A DNA stretch of 52,180 bases from the NCBI GenBank assembly GCA_017745175.1, contig JAGHZY010000001.1, positions 13,366-65,545 on the forward strand, in the 5' to 3' direction. Position numbers and translations under genes: made by a program. This DNA is from Sphingopyxis sp. GTDB taxonomy: Bacteria; Pseudomonadota; Alphaproteobacteria; Sphingomonadales; Sphingomonadaceae. The notes under the pieces were generated by a model. The model ran no database searches, had not been told where the DNA came from, and saw nothing but the letters and a program-made list of their open reading frames with translations. Of the stretch, positions 1 through 9,609 are shown piece by piece. Position 1 is the stretch's first letter; every line of letters begins with the position of its first letter.

Positions 1-1538
1 TCCTTGAGCGCGCCGGGAAGAGCGCGCACGAGCATCGCGCCCGGTCCGAAGCGCTCAGCCACGAGCCCGAACTCGGCGAATTGCGTTGCGCGGCTCTCGA
101 GCCGGTCGCAGTCCGGCTCATCGAGCTCGACCACGGCGGGAATGAGCAGCGCCTGGCTTGCAGCGACCTTTTCTCCTGCCCCACCCGCACGCAGCCGTTC
201 GAGCACCAGACGTTCGTGGGCGGCATGCTGGTCGACGATGACGAGGCCGTCGGCGGCCTCGGCCACGATGTAGGTATTGGCCACCTGGCCCCGGGCGACG
301 CCGAGCGGATATTCCGCCTCGGCCGCGGCCGCGGGCTGCGCTTCCTCGGCCCGGCCTTGCGGCAGGTCGAGCACGTTCACGCCCGTCCAGGCACTACGCG
401 GCTCGCGGACAACGGAGGGCGACGGCGACCAGTCGCGGCTTCCGAAGATCGAGCGCAGCGCCGCCGCGGGCTCGGTAGGATCCGCGGCACGGGGAGGTTC
501 GACTTGCCAGCGCGCCATCGCTCCGGCGTCGGGCGCCTGCGCGCTGCGCCGATCGCCGGTCGCAAGCGCCTCGCGCAGCCCCGAGACGACGAACCCGCGC
601 ACCGCCGCAGCGTCGCGGAAGCGGACCTCGGTCTTGGCCGGGTGGACATTGACGTCGAGATCTTCGGCCGGGAGCGTCAGGAACAGCGCGAGCACCGCGT
701 GCCGGTCGCGCGCCAGCATTCCCGCGTAAGCCCCGCGCACCGCTCCGACCAGCAGCCGATCCTTCACCGGGCGGCCGTTGACGAACAGGTACTGGTGATC
801 GGCCACGCCGCGGTTGAAGGTCGGCAGGCCGGCGAGCCCGGTCAGCCGCATCGCCCCGCGTTCGAGGTCGACCGCCACGCCATTGTCGGCGAGCGCGCGA
901 TCGACGATCTGCGCCACGCGCGCCTCGAGCCCCTCCCCGCCCTGTAGCCCGAGGATCCGCCGCCCGTCGTGCTCGAGCGTGACCGCGATATCCGGCCGGG
1001 CCATCGCCAGGCGGCGGACAACGTCGAGGCAGGCCGCGTATTCGCTGCGCGCCGAACGCAGAAACTTGCGCCGCGCGGGGACCTTGCCAAACAGGTCCTC
1101 GACCCGGATGCGCGTCCCCGGAGGCAGCGCAGCCGGCCCTTCCGCTGTCAGCATGCCGTGGTCGACAACCCGCTTCCAGCCCTGCTCCGCGCCATGCTCG
1201 CGGCTTTCGATCGTGACCCGCGCGACGCTGGCGATCGAAGGCAACGCCTCGCCGCGAAAGCCGAGCGTGGCGACCTGCTCGATCGCATCGTCGGGCAGCT
1301 TCGAGGTCGCATGACGCTCGAGCGCCAGCGCCATGTCCGCCGCGCTCATCCCGCAGCCGTCGTCGGTCACCTCGATCCGCGCGAGCCCGCCTTCGCCGAG
1401 GCTCACCGCGATCCGGCTCGCCCCGGCGTCGATCGCGTTTTCGACCAGTTCCTTAAGCGCCGAAGCGGGTCGTTCGACCACTTCGCCCGCGGCGATGCGG
1501 TTGACCAGCGTCTCGGGCAGGCGGCGAATTGTCGGCAT
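1..1538 (-). CDS. mutL: DNA mismatch repair protein MutL (C-terminus cut by window edge)
   Basis: MutL couples MutS mismatch recognition to strand removal. Reading the minus strand from the ATG at 1538 gives MPTIRRLPETLVNRIAAGEV, then the GHKL ATPase motifs: ELVENAIDAG near residue 30, DDGCGM near residue 65 and GFRGEAL near residue 95. A long variable linker leads to DQHAAHERLVLE close to the window edge. That is the DQHA-x2-E-x4-E endonuclease motif, so this is the nicking type of MutL found in bacteria without MutH. The frame stays open to base 1 (about 512 codons), so only the last part of the protein is missing. The gene is divergent from mreB across about 185 bp. The antisense frames here are GC-driven shadows. 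Confidence 0.95.
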   Translation of the reverse strand, partial: MPTIRRLPETLVNRIAAGEVVERPASALKELVENAIDAGASRIAVSLGEGGLARIEVTDDGCGMSAADMALALERHATSKLPDDAIEQVATLGFRGEALPSIASVARVTIESREHGAEQGWKRVVDHGMLTAEGPAALPPGTRIRVEDLFGKVPARRKFLRSARSEYAACLDVVRRLAMARPDIAVTLEHDGRRILGLQGGEGLEARVAQIVDRALADNGVAVDLERGAMRLTGLAGLPTFNRGVADHQYLFVNGRPVKDRLLVGAVRGAYAGMLARDRHAVLALFLTLPAEDLDVNVHPAKTEVRFRDAAAVRGFVVSGLREALATGDRRSAQAPDAGAMARWQVEPPRAADPTEPAAALRSIFGSRDWSPSPSVVREPRSAWTGVNVLDLPQGRAEEAQPAAAAEAEYPLGVARGQVANTYIVAEAADGLVIVDQHAAHERLVLERLRAGGAGEKVAASQALLIPAVVELDEPDCDRLESRATQFAEFGLVAERFGPGAMLVRALPGALK

Positions 1539-1618
1539 GACAGCCAGCCTAGCGCCCGGGCGGCGGGAATTCGAGCCGGGCAGTGCAAAACCGCGCCGGT
1601 TTCGACACAAATTTTTAG

Positions 1619-2767
<1,149 letters not shown>

Positions 2768-2787
2768 TCGGTCGGTAGCGTCTCACC

Positions 2788-3705
2788 ATGGCTCGCCCGG
2801 CACATCGGCGTCCGGGGCAATCCCGAAAGGCCCAGTACAGCCTGTTCGCTGCCTATGTCATTGCGGTGACGGGGGCGGTGGCCGGGCTGCTGCTGGCCAT
2901 TCTTTCGGTCGTTGATCCCGTCGGCTTCGCCCAGTTGCGCGTGGCGAGCCAGGAAATCACCGCGCCCATCGCGCGCGGCACGCGCTCGGTCATCGGGTCG
3001 ATCTCGGGCATAGACGATACCGTCGGCGCCTATGTCAGTGCGGGAACGCAGAACCGGCGGCTGCGCAAGGAACTCGCCGACACGCGCCGCGAGCTCGTCG
3101 CGACGAGCTCGCTGCAGGAAGAGAACCGCCAACTGAAGGCGTTGCTCAAGCTGCAGGAAACCGACAAGACCGCGCTCGCCAACGGCTATCTGCTCACCTC
3201 GACCTCGACGAGCAGCAAGCGCATCGCGCTGCTCAGCATCGGGCGCAATCTCGGCGTCGCCACGGGACAGCCGGTGCGCGGCGCCGACGGGCTGATCGGC
3301 CGCGTTCTCGGCGCCGGCCCCTCGGTGTCGCAGGTGCTGCTGCTGACCGACGTCGACAATATCGTGCCGGTCCGCCGCGCACGCGACGGCCTGCCCGCGC
3401 TCGCCAGCGGACGCGGCAATGGCGATCTCGACATTCGCACGCTCAACATCGCCAACAATCCCTTCAAGCCGGGCGACATCCTCGTCACCTCGGGAACGGG
3501 CGGCCTCTATCCGCCGAACATTCCCGTTGCGATCGTCGTACGGCGCCAGGACGACGGCGCGCTCGCGCGGCCGCTCGCCGACCCGGGCAAGGTCGATGCG
3601 GTATCGGTGCTGCGCCCGTACACGCCCGACAATATCGAGGCACAGGGGCTGCCCGGTCCCGCGACACCCGCCGCGGCCGCCCCGGCTCCCGCCAAAGCGC
3701 CATGA
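2788..3705 (+). CDS. mreC: rod shape-determining protein MreC
   Basis: Periplasmic scaffold that activates PBP2 in the elongasome. The 305-aa protein has one N-terminal membrane segment at about residues 15-37, a heptad-rich coiled coil at about residues 88-123 (rich in RLRKEL and ENRQLKALL), and the MreC beta-barrel domain that follows, including NRRLG-like and DGLIGRV stretches. It ends in a Pro/Ala-rich tail of about 25 residues, which is common in alphaproteobacterial MreC. Its stop overlaps the mreD start by 4 bp, implying translational coupling. Confidence 0.95.
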   Translation: MARPAHRRPGQSRKAQYSLFAAYVIAVTGAVAGLLLAILSVVDPVGFAQLRVASQEITAPIARGTRSVIGSISGIDDTVGAYVSAGTQNRRLRKELADTRRELVATSSLQEENRQLKALLKLQETDKTALANGYLLTSTSTSSKRIALLSIGRNLGVATGQPVRGADGLIGRVLGAGPSVSQVLLLTDVDNIVPVRRARDGLPALASGRGNGDLDIRTLNIANNPFKPGDILVTSGTGGLYPPNIPVAIVVRRQDDGALARPLADPGKVDAVSVLRPYTPDNIEAQGLPGPATPAAAAPAPAKAP

Positions 3706-4223
3706 ACCAGAAGGGTCCACGCCTCGGCGAACCGGCATCGCCGTGGCGGATGCGCGTCGTGCCGGTCGCGAGCGTGATGCTCGCCTCGGCGCTGCCGTTG
3801 ATGCTGCCGCTGATCGCCAACTCGCCGGTCCTGCCGCCGCTCGGCCTGCTGCTTTTCCTGTGCTGGCAGCTGCTGCGCGCCGAAATGTGGCCGGTGTGGA
3901 TCGGGCTGCCGCTTGGCCTCTGGGATGATCTGTTCAGCGGCGCGCCGATCGGCACCGCGGTCGGCCTGTGGACGCTCGCCAGCATCGCAGTCGCCTGGTC
4001 GTCGCAGCGGATCTATTGGCGCGGCTTCTTCCACGACTGGGCCATTGCGGCGCTCCTCGTCGCGGTCATCCAGTCGCTCGCGGCAGTGATCACCCATCCG
4101 CATGCGCATACCGGCCATGTTCTCGGACTCGTATTGCCGCAGATCATCGTCTCGGCCCTGCTGGTGCCGCTGTTCATGCGCCTGACGGGCAAGTTTGACA
4201 ATTTCCGCCTGAAACGCCGATAG
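3702..4223 (+). CDS. mreD: rod shape-determining protein MreD
   Basis: Small integral membrane partner of MreC. The 173-aa sequence has about five hydrophobic segments and the conserved-type stretch WPVWIGLPLGLWDDLFSGAP, where the paired acidic residues after the membrane turn (DDLFSG) are typical of MreD. It overlaps mreC by 4 bp (ATGA) and is followed 18 bp later by the PBP2 gene. Sequence conservation is low in this family, so identification leans on gene order as well as on this motif. Confidence 0.93.
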   Translation: MNQKGPRLGEPASPWRMRVVPVASVMLASALPLMLPLIANSPVLPPLGLLLFLCWQLLRAEMWPVWIGLPLGLWDDLFSGAPIGTAVGLWTLASIAVAWSSQRIYWRGFFHDWAIAALLVAVIQSLAAVITHPHAHTGHVLGLVLPQIIVSALLVPLFMRLTGKFDNFRLKRR

Positions 4224-4241
4224 ACTGGTTCCAACCCCCGA

Positions 4242-6149
4242 ATGCCGAAAAAGAAGAGTCCGCCGATTACCGAAGCCTGGAGGGGCATTACCTTCACCCG
4301 CCGCGCGCTTGTCGTCGGCGGCGGACAGGCCGCGGTTGGCGTCGCGCTCGCGGCGCGGATGGCCTATATCTCGGTAGTCGACAACGACCGCTATGTTCTT
4401 GAATCGGAAAGCAATCGCGTCAATCTGACGCTCATTCCACCGCGGCGCGGCTGGATCGTCGACCGCAATGGCAAGGCGCTGGCGAACAACCGTGTATCCC
4501 TGCGCATCGACATCATTCCCGACCGCCTGCACAACAAGGACATGGTGCTCGGACAGCTTCAGACGCTGCTGCGGCTCGACGGCGACGCGATGGAGCGGAT
4601 CAACCGCGATCTCAAGGCCGCGTCGGGATTCCAGCCCGTGGCGATCAAGGAAGACATGACCGAGGCCGAATATAGCTCGATCCTCGTTCGCCTGCCCGAA
4701 CTGCCCGGCATCGCGCCGCAGCGCGGCTTTGCCCGCAACTATCCGACCGGCGCAGCGGTCGGCCATCTGATTGGCTATGTCGGCGCTCCCAATGCCGAGG
4801 AATATCAGAAGGTCAGGGACCCCCTCTACATCACGCCGGGGTACAAGATCGGCAAGGATGGGCTGGAGAAATATTTCCAGGACATGCTGAAGGGCAAGCC
4901 CGGCGCCCGACGTGTCGAGGTGACGGCGCGCGGGAAGGTCGTCCGCGACCTCTCCACGCAAGCCGATCTGCAGGGCAAGACCGTCCACCTGACGATCGAT
5001 GCCGATCTCCAGGAATATGTCGCGCGGCGCATGGGGCGCGAATCGGGTGCCGCGGTCGTGATCGATTGCCGGAATGGCGATGTCCTCGCCTTTGTGTCGA
5101 TGCCAAGCTTCGACCCGAACAGCTTCTCGGACGGGATCAGCAGCAGCGAATATGCCTGGCTGCGCGCCGACGATCATCAGCCGCTGATCAACAAGGCAAC
5201 GCGCGGCCTTTATCCGCCGGGATCGACGCTGAAGCCGATGGCGGCGATCGCCGCGGTCGAGCATGGCGTCGATCCGAGCGAGCGCCACACCTGTGTCGGC
5301 GGTTACCGGCTCGGCAGCCGCTTCTTCCGCTGCCTCGGCGTGCACGGCAGCCTCGACATGCCGTCTGCGATCATGAAGAGTTGCAACAGCTATTTTTACT
5401 GGCTCGCGCACCGGCTCGGCTACGACGCCATCGCCCCGACCGCGCGATTGATGGGGCTTGGCGAGGAATTCCAACTTGCCGGCAGCAACCAGCGTTACGG
5501 CACCATCCCCGACAGCGCGTGGAAGATGAAAAAATACGACCAGCCATGGTCGGCATCGGACTCGCTCAACGCGGTTATCGGTCAGGGCTATGTCAGTGTG
5601 AACCCGTTGCAGCTCGCGGTCATGGCATCGCGCATCGCGTCGGGTCGCCACCTCTATCCGCGGCTGGTCAACCGCGAATTCAGGAACGAGCCCCTGCCCT
5701 TCTCGCCCGAAGCGCTCGCCGTGGCCCGGCGCGGCATGGACCTCGTCGTCAATGGTGCCGGCACCGCGGTGCGCAGCCGCCTGCCGCTCGACGGCATCAC
5801 GATGGCGGGCAAGACCGGCACCGCGCAGGTGCGCGGGCTCGGCACCGGCAACGGCAAGGGCGGGACGTGGAAATTTCGCGACCACGGGCTGTTCATCGGT
5901 TTCGCCCCGGTCGATAATCCGCGCTATGCGACCGCGGTCGTGATCGAGCACGGCATGGGCGGCGCGCGCGCCGCGGCACCGGTGGCAAAGGATTTCATGA
6001 CCTTCCTCTTCGACCGCGAAAAGGGCATGGCGGCGCTCGAAGGGTTCGAAGCCGGCTGGGGCGGCACGATCAAGGAACGCATGGACCGCGATTATGCGGC
6101 ATGGAAAGCCGGCGCAGCGAGTGACCCGGAACCGGGAGTGCCGCAATGA
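4242..6149 (+). CDS. mrdA: penicillin-binding protein 2 (peptidoglycan D,D-transpeptidase)
   Basis: Class B PBP that cross-links peptidoglycan during elongation, anchored in the inner membrane with its catalytic domain in the periplasm. The 635-aa protein has an N-terminal membrane anchor (about residues 28-47), a PBP dimer domain, and a transpeptidase domain with all three motifs: S328-T-L-K (catalytic serine in PPGSTLKP), S380-C-N and K524-T-G. The order and spacing fit an active enzyme. It overlaps rodA by 4 bp, matching the known PBP2-RodA partnership in which RodA supplies the glycosyltransferase activity. Confidence 0.96.
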   Translation: MPKKKSPPITEAWRGITFTRRALVVGGGQAAVGVALAARMAYISVVDNDRYVLESESNRVNLTLIPPRRGWIVDRNGKALANNRVSLRIDIIPDRLHNKDMVLGQLQTLLRLDGDAMERINRDLKAASGFQPVAIKEDMTEAEYSSILVRLPELPGIAPQRGFARNYPTGAAVGHLIGYVGAPNAEEYQKVRDPLYITPGYKIGKDGLEKYFQDMLKGKPGARRVEVTARGKVVRDLSTQADLQGKTVHLTIDADLQEYVARRMGRESGAAVVIDCRNGDVLAFVSMPSFDPNSFSDGISSSEYAWLRADDHQPLINKATRGLYPPGSTLKPMAAIAAVEHGVDPSERHTCVGGYRLGSRFFRCLGVHGSLDMPSAIMKSCNSYFYWLAHRLGYDAIAPTARLMGLGEEFQLAGSNQRYGTIPDSAWKMKKYDQPWSASDSLNAVIGQGYVSVNPLQLAVMASRIASGRHLYPRLVNREFRNEPLPFSPEALAVARRGMDLVVNGAGTAVRSRLPLDGITMAGKTGTAQVRGLGTGNGKGGTWKFRDHGLFIGFAPVDNPRYATAVVIEHGMGGARAAAPVAKDFMTFLFDREKGMAALEGFEAGWGGTIKERMDRDYAAWKAGAASDPEPGVPQ

Positions 6150-7252
6150 TCCCCGTCCCGCCCGCTATCCAGCGCATTCCGTGGAAGCTGATTGCCATTC
6201 TGGGCGGCATCACGGGCTTTGGCCTCCTCGTCCTCTATTCGGCGGCGGGCGGCAACTGGTCGCCCTGGGCGTGGCAGCAGGGTGTGCGTTTTCTCGTCTT
6301 CCTCGGCGCCGCGCTCGTCATCGGCCGTTTCCCGATCCGCATCTTCGAGGATTTCGCCTACATCGCCTATATCGGCATCCTGATCCTGCTGATCGCGGTC
6401 GAGCTCCTCGGCTTCGTCGGCGGGGGCAGCCAGCGATGGCTCAATCTCGGCTTCATGAACCTGCAGCCGTCCGAGCTGATGAAGGTGGCGATCGTCGTGG
6501 GCCTCGCGCGCTTCTACGCCCAATTGCCGCCCGGCAACACGCGAACCTTCACCGCGCTCTGGCCCGCACTGGTGATGATCGGCCTTCCCGCCGCGCTCGT
6601 CATGCTGCAGCCCGACCTCGGTACCGCACTCGCAATCTGTATCGGCGGCGTCGTGGTGATGTTCGTCTCCGGCCTGCCCTTCTGGTGGTTCGGAAGCGCG
6701 GCGGCGGTGGGCGCGGCAGCGCTGCCCGTGCTTTTCTCCTTCCTCCACGACTATCAGCAAAAGCGCGTGCTGATCTTCCTCGATCCCGAAAGCGATCCTC
6801 TTGGTGCGGGCTATCATATCAGCCAGTCGAAGATCGCGATCGGGTCGGGGGGCATCGGCGGCAAGGGTTTCCTCAACGGGTCGCAAAGCCACCTCGACTA
6901 TCTGCCCGAAGGTCACACCGACTTCATCTTCGCGACGATGGCGGAGGAATGGGGGCTGATCGGCGGGCTCGCGCTGCTCTTCGGCTTCTTCCTGCTGCTG
7001 CGCTGGTCGACCCGCGTCGCGTTAAAGGCGCGGACGCGTTTCGGCCAGCTCACCGCGGCGGGTCTCACGATGACGATCTTCTTCTATATCGCGATCAACC
7101 TGTCGATGGTGATGGGCATGGCACCCGTCGTCGGCATCCCGCTGCCGCTCTTCTCCTATGGCGGCTCATCGATGCTCACGATCATGACCTGTGTCGGCAT
7201 CATGCTCGCCATCGAAAATGACAGCAAGACCGGCACGCGCCGCTTCCATTGA
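6146..7252 (+). CDS. rodA: peptidoglycan glycosyltransferase RodA
   Basis: SEDS-family lipid II polymerase of the elongasome. The 368-aa protein has about ten membrane segments. Family signatures visible are GGGSQRWLNLGFMNLQPSEL near residue 92, HTDFIFATMAEEWGL near residue 255 and the C-terminal PLPLFSYGGSS near residue 335. It is translationally coupled to PBP2 by a 4-bp overlap and is the last gene of the mre operon. A GC-rich hairpin at 7334-7360 follows before the tRNA gene. Confidence 0.96.
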   Translation: MIPVPPAIQRIPWKLIAILGGITGFGLLVLYSAAGGNWSPWAWQQGVRFLVFLGAALVIGRFPIRIFEDFAYIAYIGILILLIAVELLGFVGGGSQRWLNLGFMNLQPSELMKVAIVVGLARFYAQLPPGNTRTFTALWPALVMIGLPAALVMLQPDLGTALAICIGGVVVMFVSGLPFWWFGSAAAVGAAALPVLFSFLHDYQQKRVLIFLDPESDPLGAGYHISQSKIAIGSGGIGGKGFLNGSQSHLDYLPEGHTDFIFATMAEEWGLIGGLALLFGFFLLLRWSTRVALKARTRFGQLTAAGLTMTIFFYIAINLSMVMGMAPVVGIPLPLFSYGGSSMLTIMTCVGIMLAIENDSKTGTRRFH

Positions 7253-7333
7253 TAAAAAATTTCATGAAGACCATTGCCAAGCCCATGGCACCATGATAGC
7301 GGGCCGCTCTCTTCACGAGACAGGGGGCTTTCC

Positions 7334-7360
7334 CCGGTTTCCTGGAGGCCGGAAAACCGG
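7334..7360 (+). terminator. hairpin between rodA and tRNA-Lys
   Basis: CCGGTTTCC (7334-7342) pairs with GGAAAACCGG (7351-7360) apart from one bulged A, with an 8-nt loop. There is no clean T-tract after it because the tRNA starts at 7365. It could end the mre operon transcript or only be a structured leader of the tRNA. Confidence 0.4.
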
Positions 7361-7364
7361 CAGT

Positions 7365-7440
<76 letters not shown>

Positions 7441-7486
7441 CCTTCTCCTTATAAAACAGCCACTTAGCGAGACGGCGGCATCGCTT

Positions 7487-7515
7487 TGGAATACAGGTCG
7501 GGCCTATGTATTCCA
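7487..7515. promoter_or_regulatory. inverted repeat upstream of protease gene (candidate operator)
   Basis: TGGAATACA (7487-7495) and TGTATTCCA (7507-7515) are perfect 9-bp inverted arms around an 11-bp spacer. The site lies 47 bp after tRNA-Lys and about 90 bp before the protease start at 7605. A repressor site or a recombinase core site are both possible. Confidence 0.4.
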
Positions 7516-7604
7516 CATGTGTTCCGCAGGTTGTTGGCCGAGGCGATCTCCCGTATTGAGACATTTCGGCGCTTCGCGAGCGAAATGAAAGGACCGTCTC
7601 ACCC

Positions 7605-8543
7605 GTGGCTATCGACCCGATTGAGTCGACGAGCGTGTCAGGCGTCATTTTGCCCGATACATGGTCGAACGCCAAAGGCCACACGATGCGGCTTCATAGG
7701 AAAGCTGCCGTCCCCGAAGCAGCGCAGGCAATTGCCGATGGCTCGACGGACTTGCTCGACGGCGCTCTGCTCGCTCTGCAACTGCACACCGAAGCGGCGA
7801 GCTATATGTGGGGGTCAGCGGTCCTCATCGCGCCAGGCATTGCCCTCGCCGCAAAGCATGTTGTTGAAGCGATGGTGCAGCAGCGCGAGGCACTAGGTGG
7901 ATATAGCCAGATTTACGCCTTCAACCCTTGCGCAGCAGAGCTTCAAATTTGGCATGTCCGAGAGATCAAATGCGGCTCGGAAAATGACGTGGCGCTCCTG
8001 ACGATGCACATGGGGCGCGAAGACTACGGCGATCTCGATTTCAACGTCTGCCGCATCAGCGCAAGAATGCCTCAAATCGGCGAACCTATCTTGATGGCGG
8101 GTTTCGTCGCCGATGCAGACAGTTTTCCTATCGCTGCGGACCCTACGTCTCCGATCGCATCGTCCGCGAAGCGCATGACGAGCTTAGGCGTCGTCACAGA
8201 AATATACCCGATGGGCCGCGACCAGACTAGGTTGCCGCACTCCTGCATTGAAGTCGGCGTCAACGTCTCTGGCGGCATGAGCGGCGGCCCGGCTTTCGAT
8301 AAAGATGGGCACCTGATCGGCTTGGTTTCTTCGAGCATTCACAGTGACGACAATTCCGGCCCGACGTGGGTTTCGCTTCTCTGGAACGCGCTTTTGCATT
8401 CCGTCTCTGCGTCGTGGCCGCCCCGCTACTACCCCGACGATGAGTTTCGATTGATAGACGCACCTTTTCTGGAAGTGCTAGGCCGGGATCACCTCATCAT
8501 CGAACCGGACGGCACGTTGCGCTACAGGATGGCAACCGACTAA
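7605..8543 (+). CDS. trypsin-like serine protease
   Basis: This is a predicted S1/trypsin-fold protease of 312 aa with no visible signal peptide, so probably cytoplasmic. The catalytic triad is readable: His in GIALAAKHVV, Asp in SENDVALL, and Ser in SGGMSGGPAFDKDG (the GxSGGP motif). After the protease domain there is only a short tail of about 60 residues. The start is a GTG with an AAAGGA sequence 11 bp upstream; an in-frame ATG at 7686 would remove 27 residues and keep the whole fold. It stands alone between tRNA-Lys and a phage remnant and is less GC-rich than its neighbours, suggesting transfer. Its substrate is unknown. Confidence 0.75.
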   Translation: MAIDPIESTSVSGVILPDTWSNAKGHTMRLHRKAAVPEAAQAIADGSTDLLDGALLALQLHTEAASYMWGSAVLIAPGIALAAKHVVEAMVQQREALGGYSQIYAFNPCAAELQIWHVREIKCGSENDVALLTMHMGREDYGDLDFNVCRISARMPQIGEPILMAGFVADADSFPIAADPTSPIASSAKRMTSLGVVTEIYPMGRDQTRLPHSCIEVGVNVSGGMSGGPAFDKDGHLIGLVSSSIHSDDNSGPTWVSLLWNALLHSVSASWPPRYYPDDEFRLIDAPFLEVLGRDHLIIEPDGTLRYRMATD

Positions 8544-8668
8544 ACCGTCCGGTGCATTTCCGTATGGTGCCCAAGTATCGCGCTCTTCCGGGCTGATCGG
8601 AGGTCGCAGCATTACCCTCTCGCCTCTGACAGACGCCGCAGCGGCCGCCACGGGGCATTCTAGGACCT

Positions 8669-9378
8669 CTATTCGTCCGCCGTGAGCAGATCAAGTGCCT
8701 GCCGCATCCCGATATAGCTCTGGAACGGCACGAGCCGTTTCGCCGCTTCGGCCTGACTATCGGTAATCGCATCGCCGGTGGCCGCCCCCCCCCGATCGGA
8801 GCGCCGGCCGCCTTCGACACGTCGGCGATCAGGCCAGCCGTAGGGCCTAGCAGCTTGCCGACAGGATCGACGCCGATGCGCCGCACGCCCTGGCCGCTCT
8901 GCGGCGCGTCGGGGAACGCCGCCATGAGCGGGTCTTTGACCGGGTTGACGCCCGTCATCGTTTCGACCGTGGCGGCCGCCTCGATCGGCAAGGCGAAGAA
9001 GCCCGAAGCGTCCAGCGCCTCGCCGAGCAGATAGCCCGGATTTTCGGCCGCGGTCTTGAACCGCTCGTATCGCTCGCCGCCGACCGCGTAGGCGCGCAGC
9101 CAAGCCGACAGGAGCCCGACCGACGTCATTCCGACCATCATGCTCGTGAACTGCGCCCTGCCCTCCTGCATGCCCCGCAGGAGCACGCGCTGGTGGCTGG
9201 CGAGGTTGTAGGTCTTGAACTGGAGTAGAGCCTTGCCGAGCGGCGTGTGCGCGAAGAGCGGCACGTCGCCGACGCTGCGCGTCACGACGATGCTATCCAC
9301 CTCCTTCGAGACGGCCGCCCGATAGGCGCGCACCGCGTTGCCGTCGCTCCATTGCTCGGTATGGCCATCCTCCGGCAA
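8669..9378 (-). pseudogene. phage virion protein remnant, frameshifted at a C-run
   Basis: On the minus strand a frame beginning around 9378 (no ATG; a TTG at 9378) reads HTPLGKALLQFKTYN, then QRVLLRGMQEGRAQ and hydrophobic stretches ending in TGVNPVKDPLMAAFPDAP. This resembles the C-terminal part of large internal virion proteins of podophages. At the nine-C run (8785-8793) the frame is lost; the neighbouring frame continues naturally with GDAITDSQAEAAKRLVPFQS and ends with LLTADE at 8669. The gene therefore lacks its N-terminus and carries a homopolymer frameshift, which could also be a sequencing error. Family assignment is from memory of similar phage proteins and is tentative. Confidence 0.55.
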
Positions 9379-9489
9379 TGGCCGGTTGCGGTCAGACGGC
9401 TTTGGGGGATGCGAAGCTCAATTCCTGCCTTCGCCGTGATTCTGGACGGGCGTCATTCGGTCCCACCTCGTCACCCGGTAATATCGATT

Positions 9490-9525
9490 GTTCTATTTTA
9501 TAGAACATAAAAGATAATTTTATCT
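9490..9525. promoter_or_regulatory. two adjacent palindromes upstream of the 9610 operon
   Basis: GTTCTAT-TTT-ATAGAAC (9490-9506) and AGATAA-TT-TTATCT (9512-9525) are both perfect inverted repeats. Their centres are about 20 bp apart, roughly two helical turns, in an AT-rich stretch about 85 bp before the isochorismatase-family start. They are good candidates for operator sites of the regulator controlling 9610-16732. Neither is followed by a T-tract, which argues against termination. Confidence 0.5.
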
Positions 9526-9609
9526 GCCTGTTTCGCACAAACACTCCCTTCTAAACCCGCCCTACCCCGAATGATCGGGAGACCGGAATTCTCATAAGGA
9601 GTGTCAGCC

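Larger units (their letters stand above)
7441..9600. mobile_element. small degraded island beside tRNA-Lys
   Basis: Between tRNA-Lys and the operon starting at 9610 lie a lone protease gene, a frameshifted fragment of a phage virion protein on the opposite strand, and about 200 bp of AT-rich DNA. Base composition is visibly less GC-rich than in the flanking genes. No integrase, portal, capsid or att duplication is present, so this is a remnant rather than a prophage. The boundaries are inferred. Confidence 0.45.

Noticed and set aside
3507..6146. An 879-codon open frame antisense to mreC, mreD and the PBP2 gene
   Set aside because: The opposite strand carries intact, motif-complete core genes; no motifs are seen in the antisense product.
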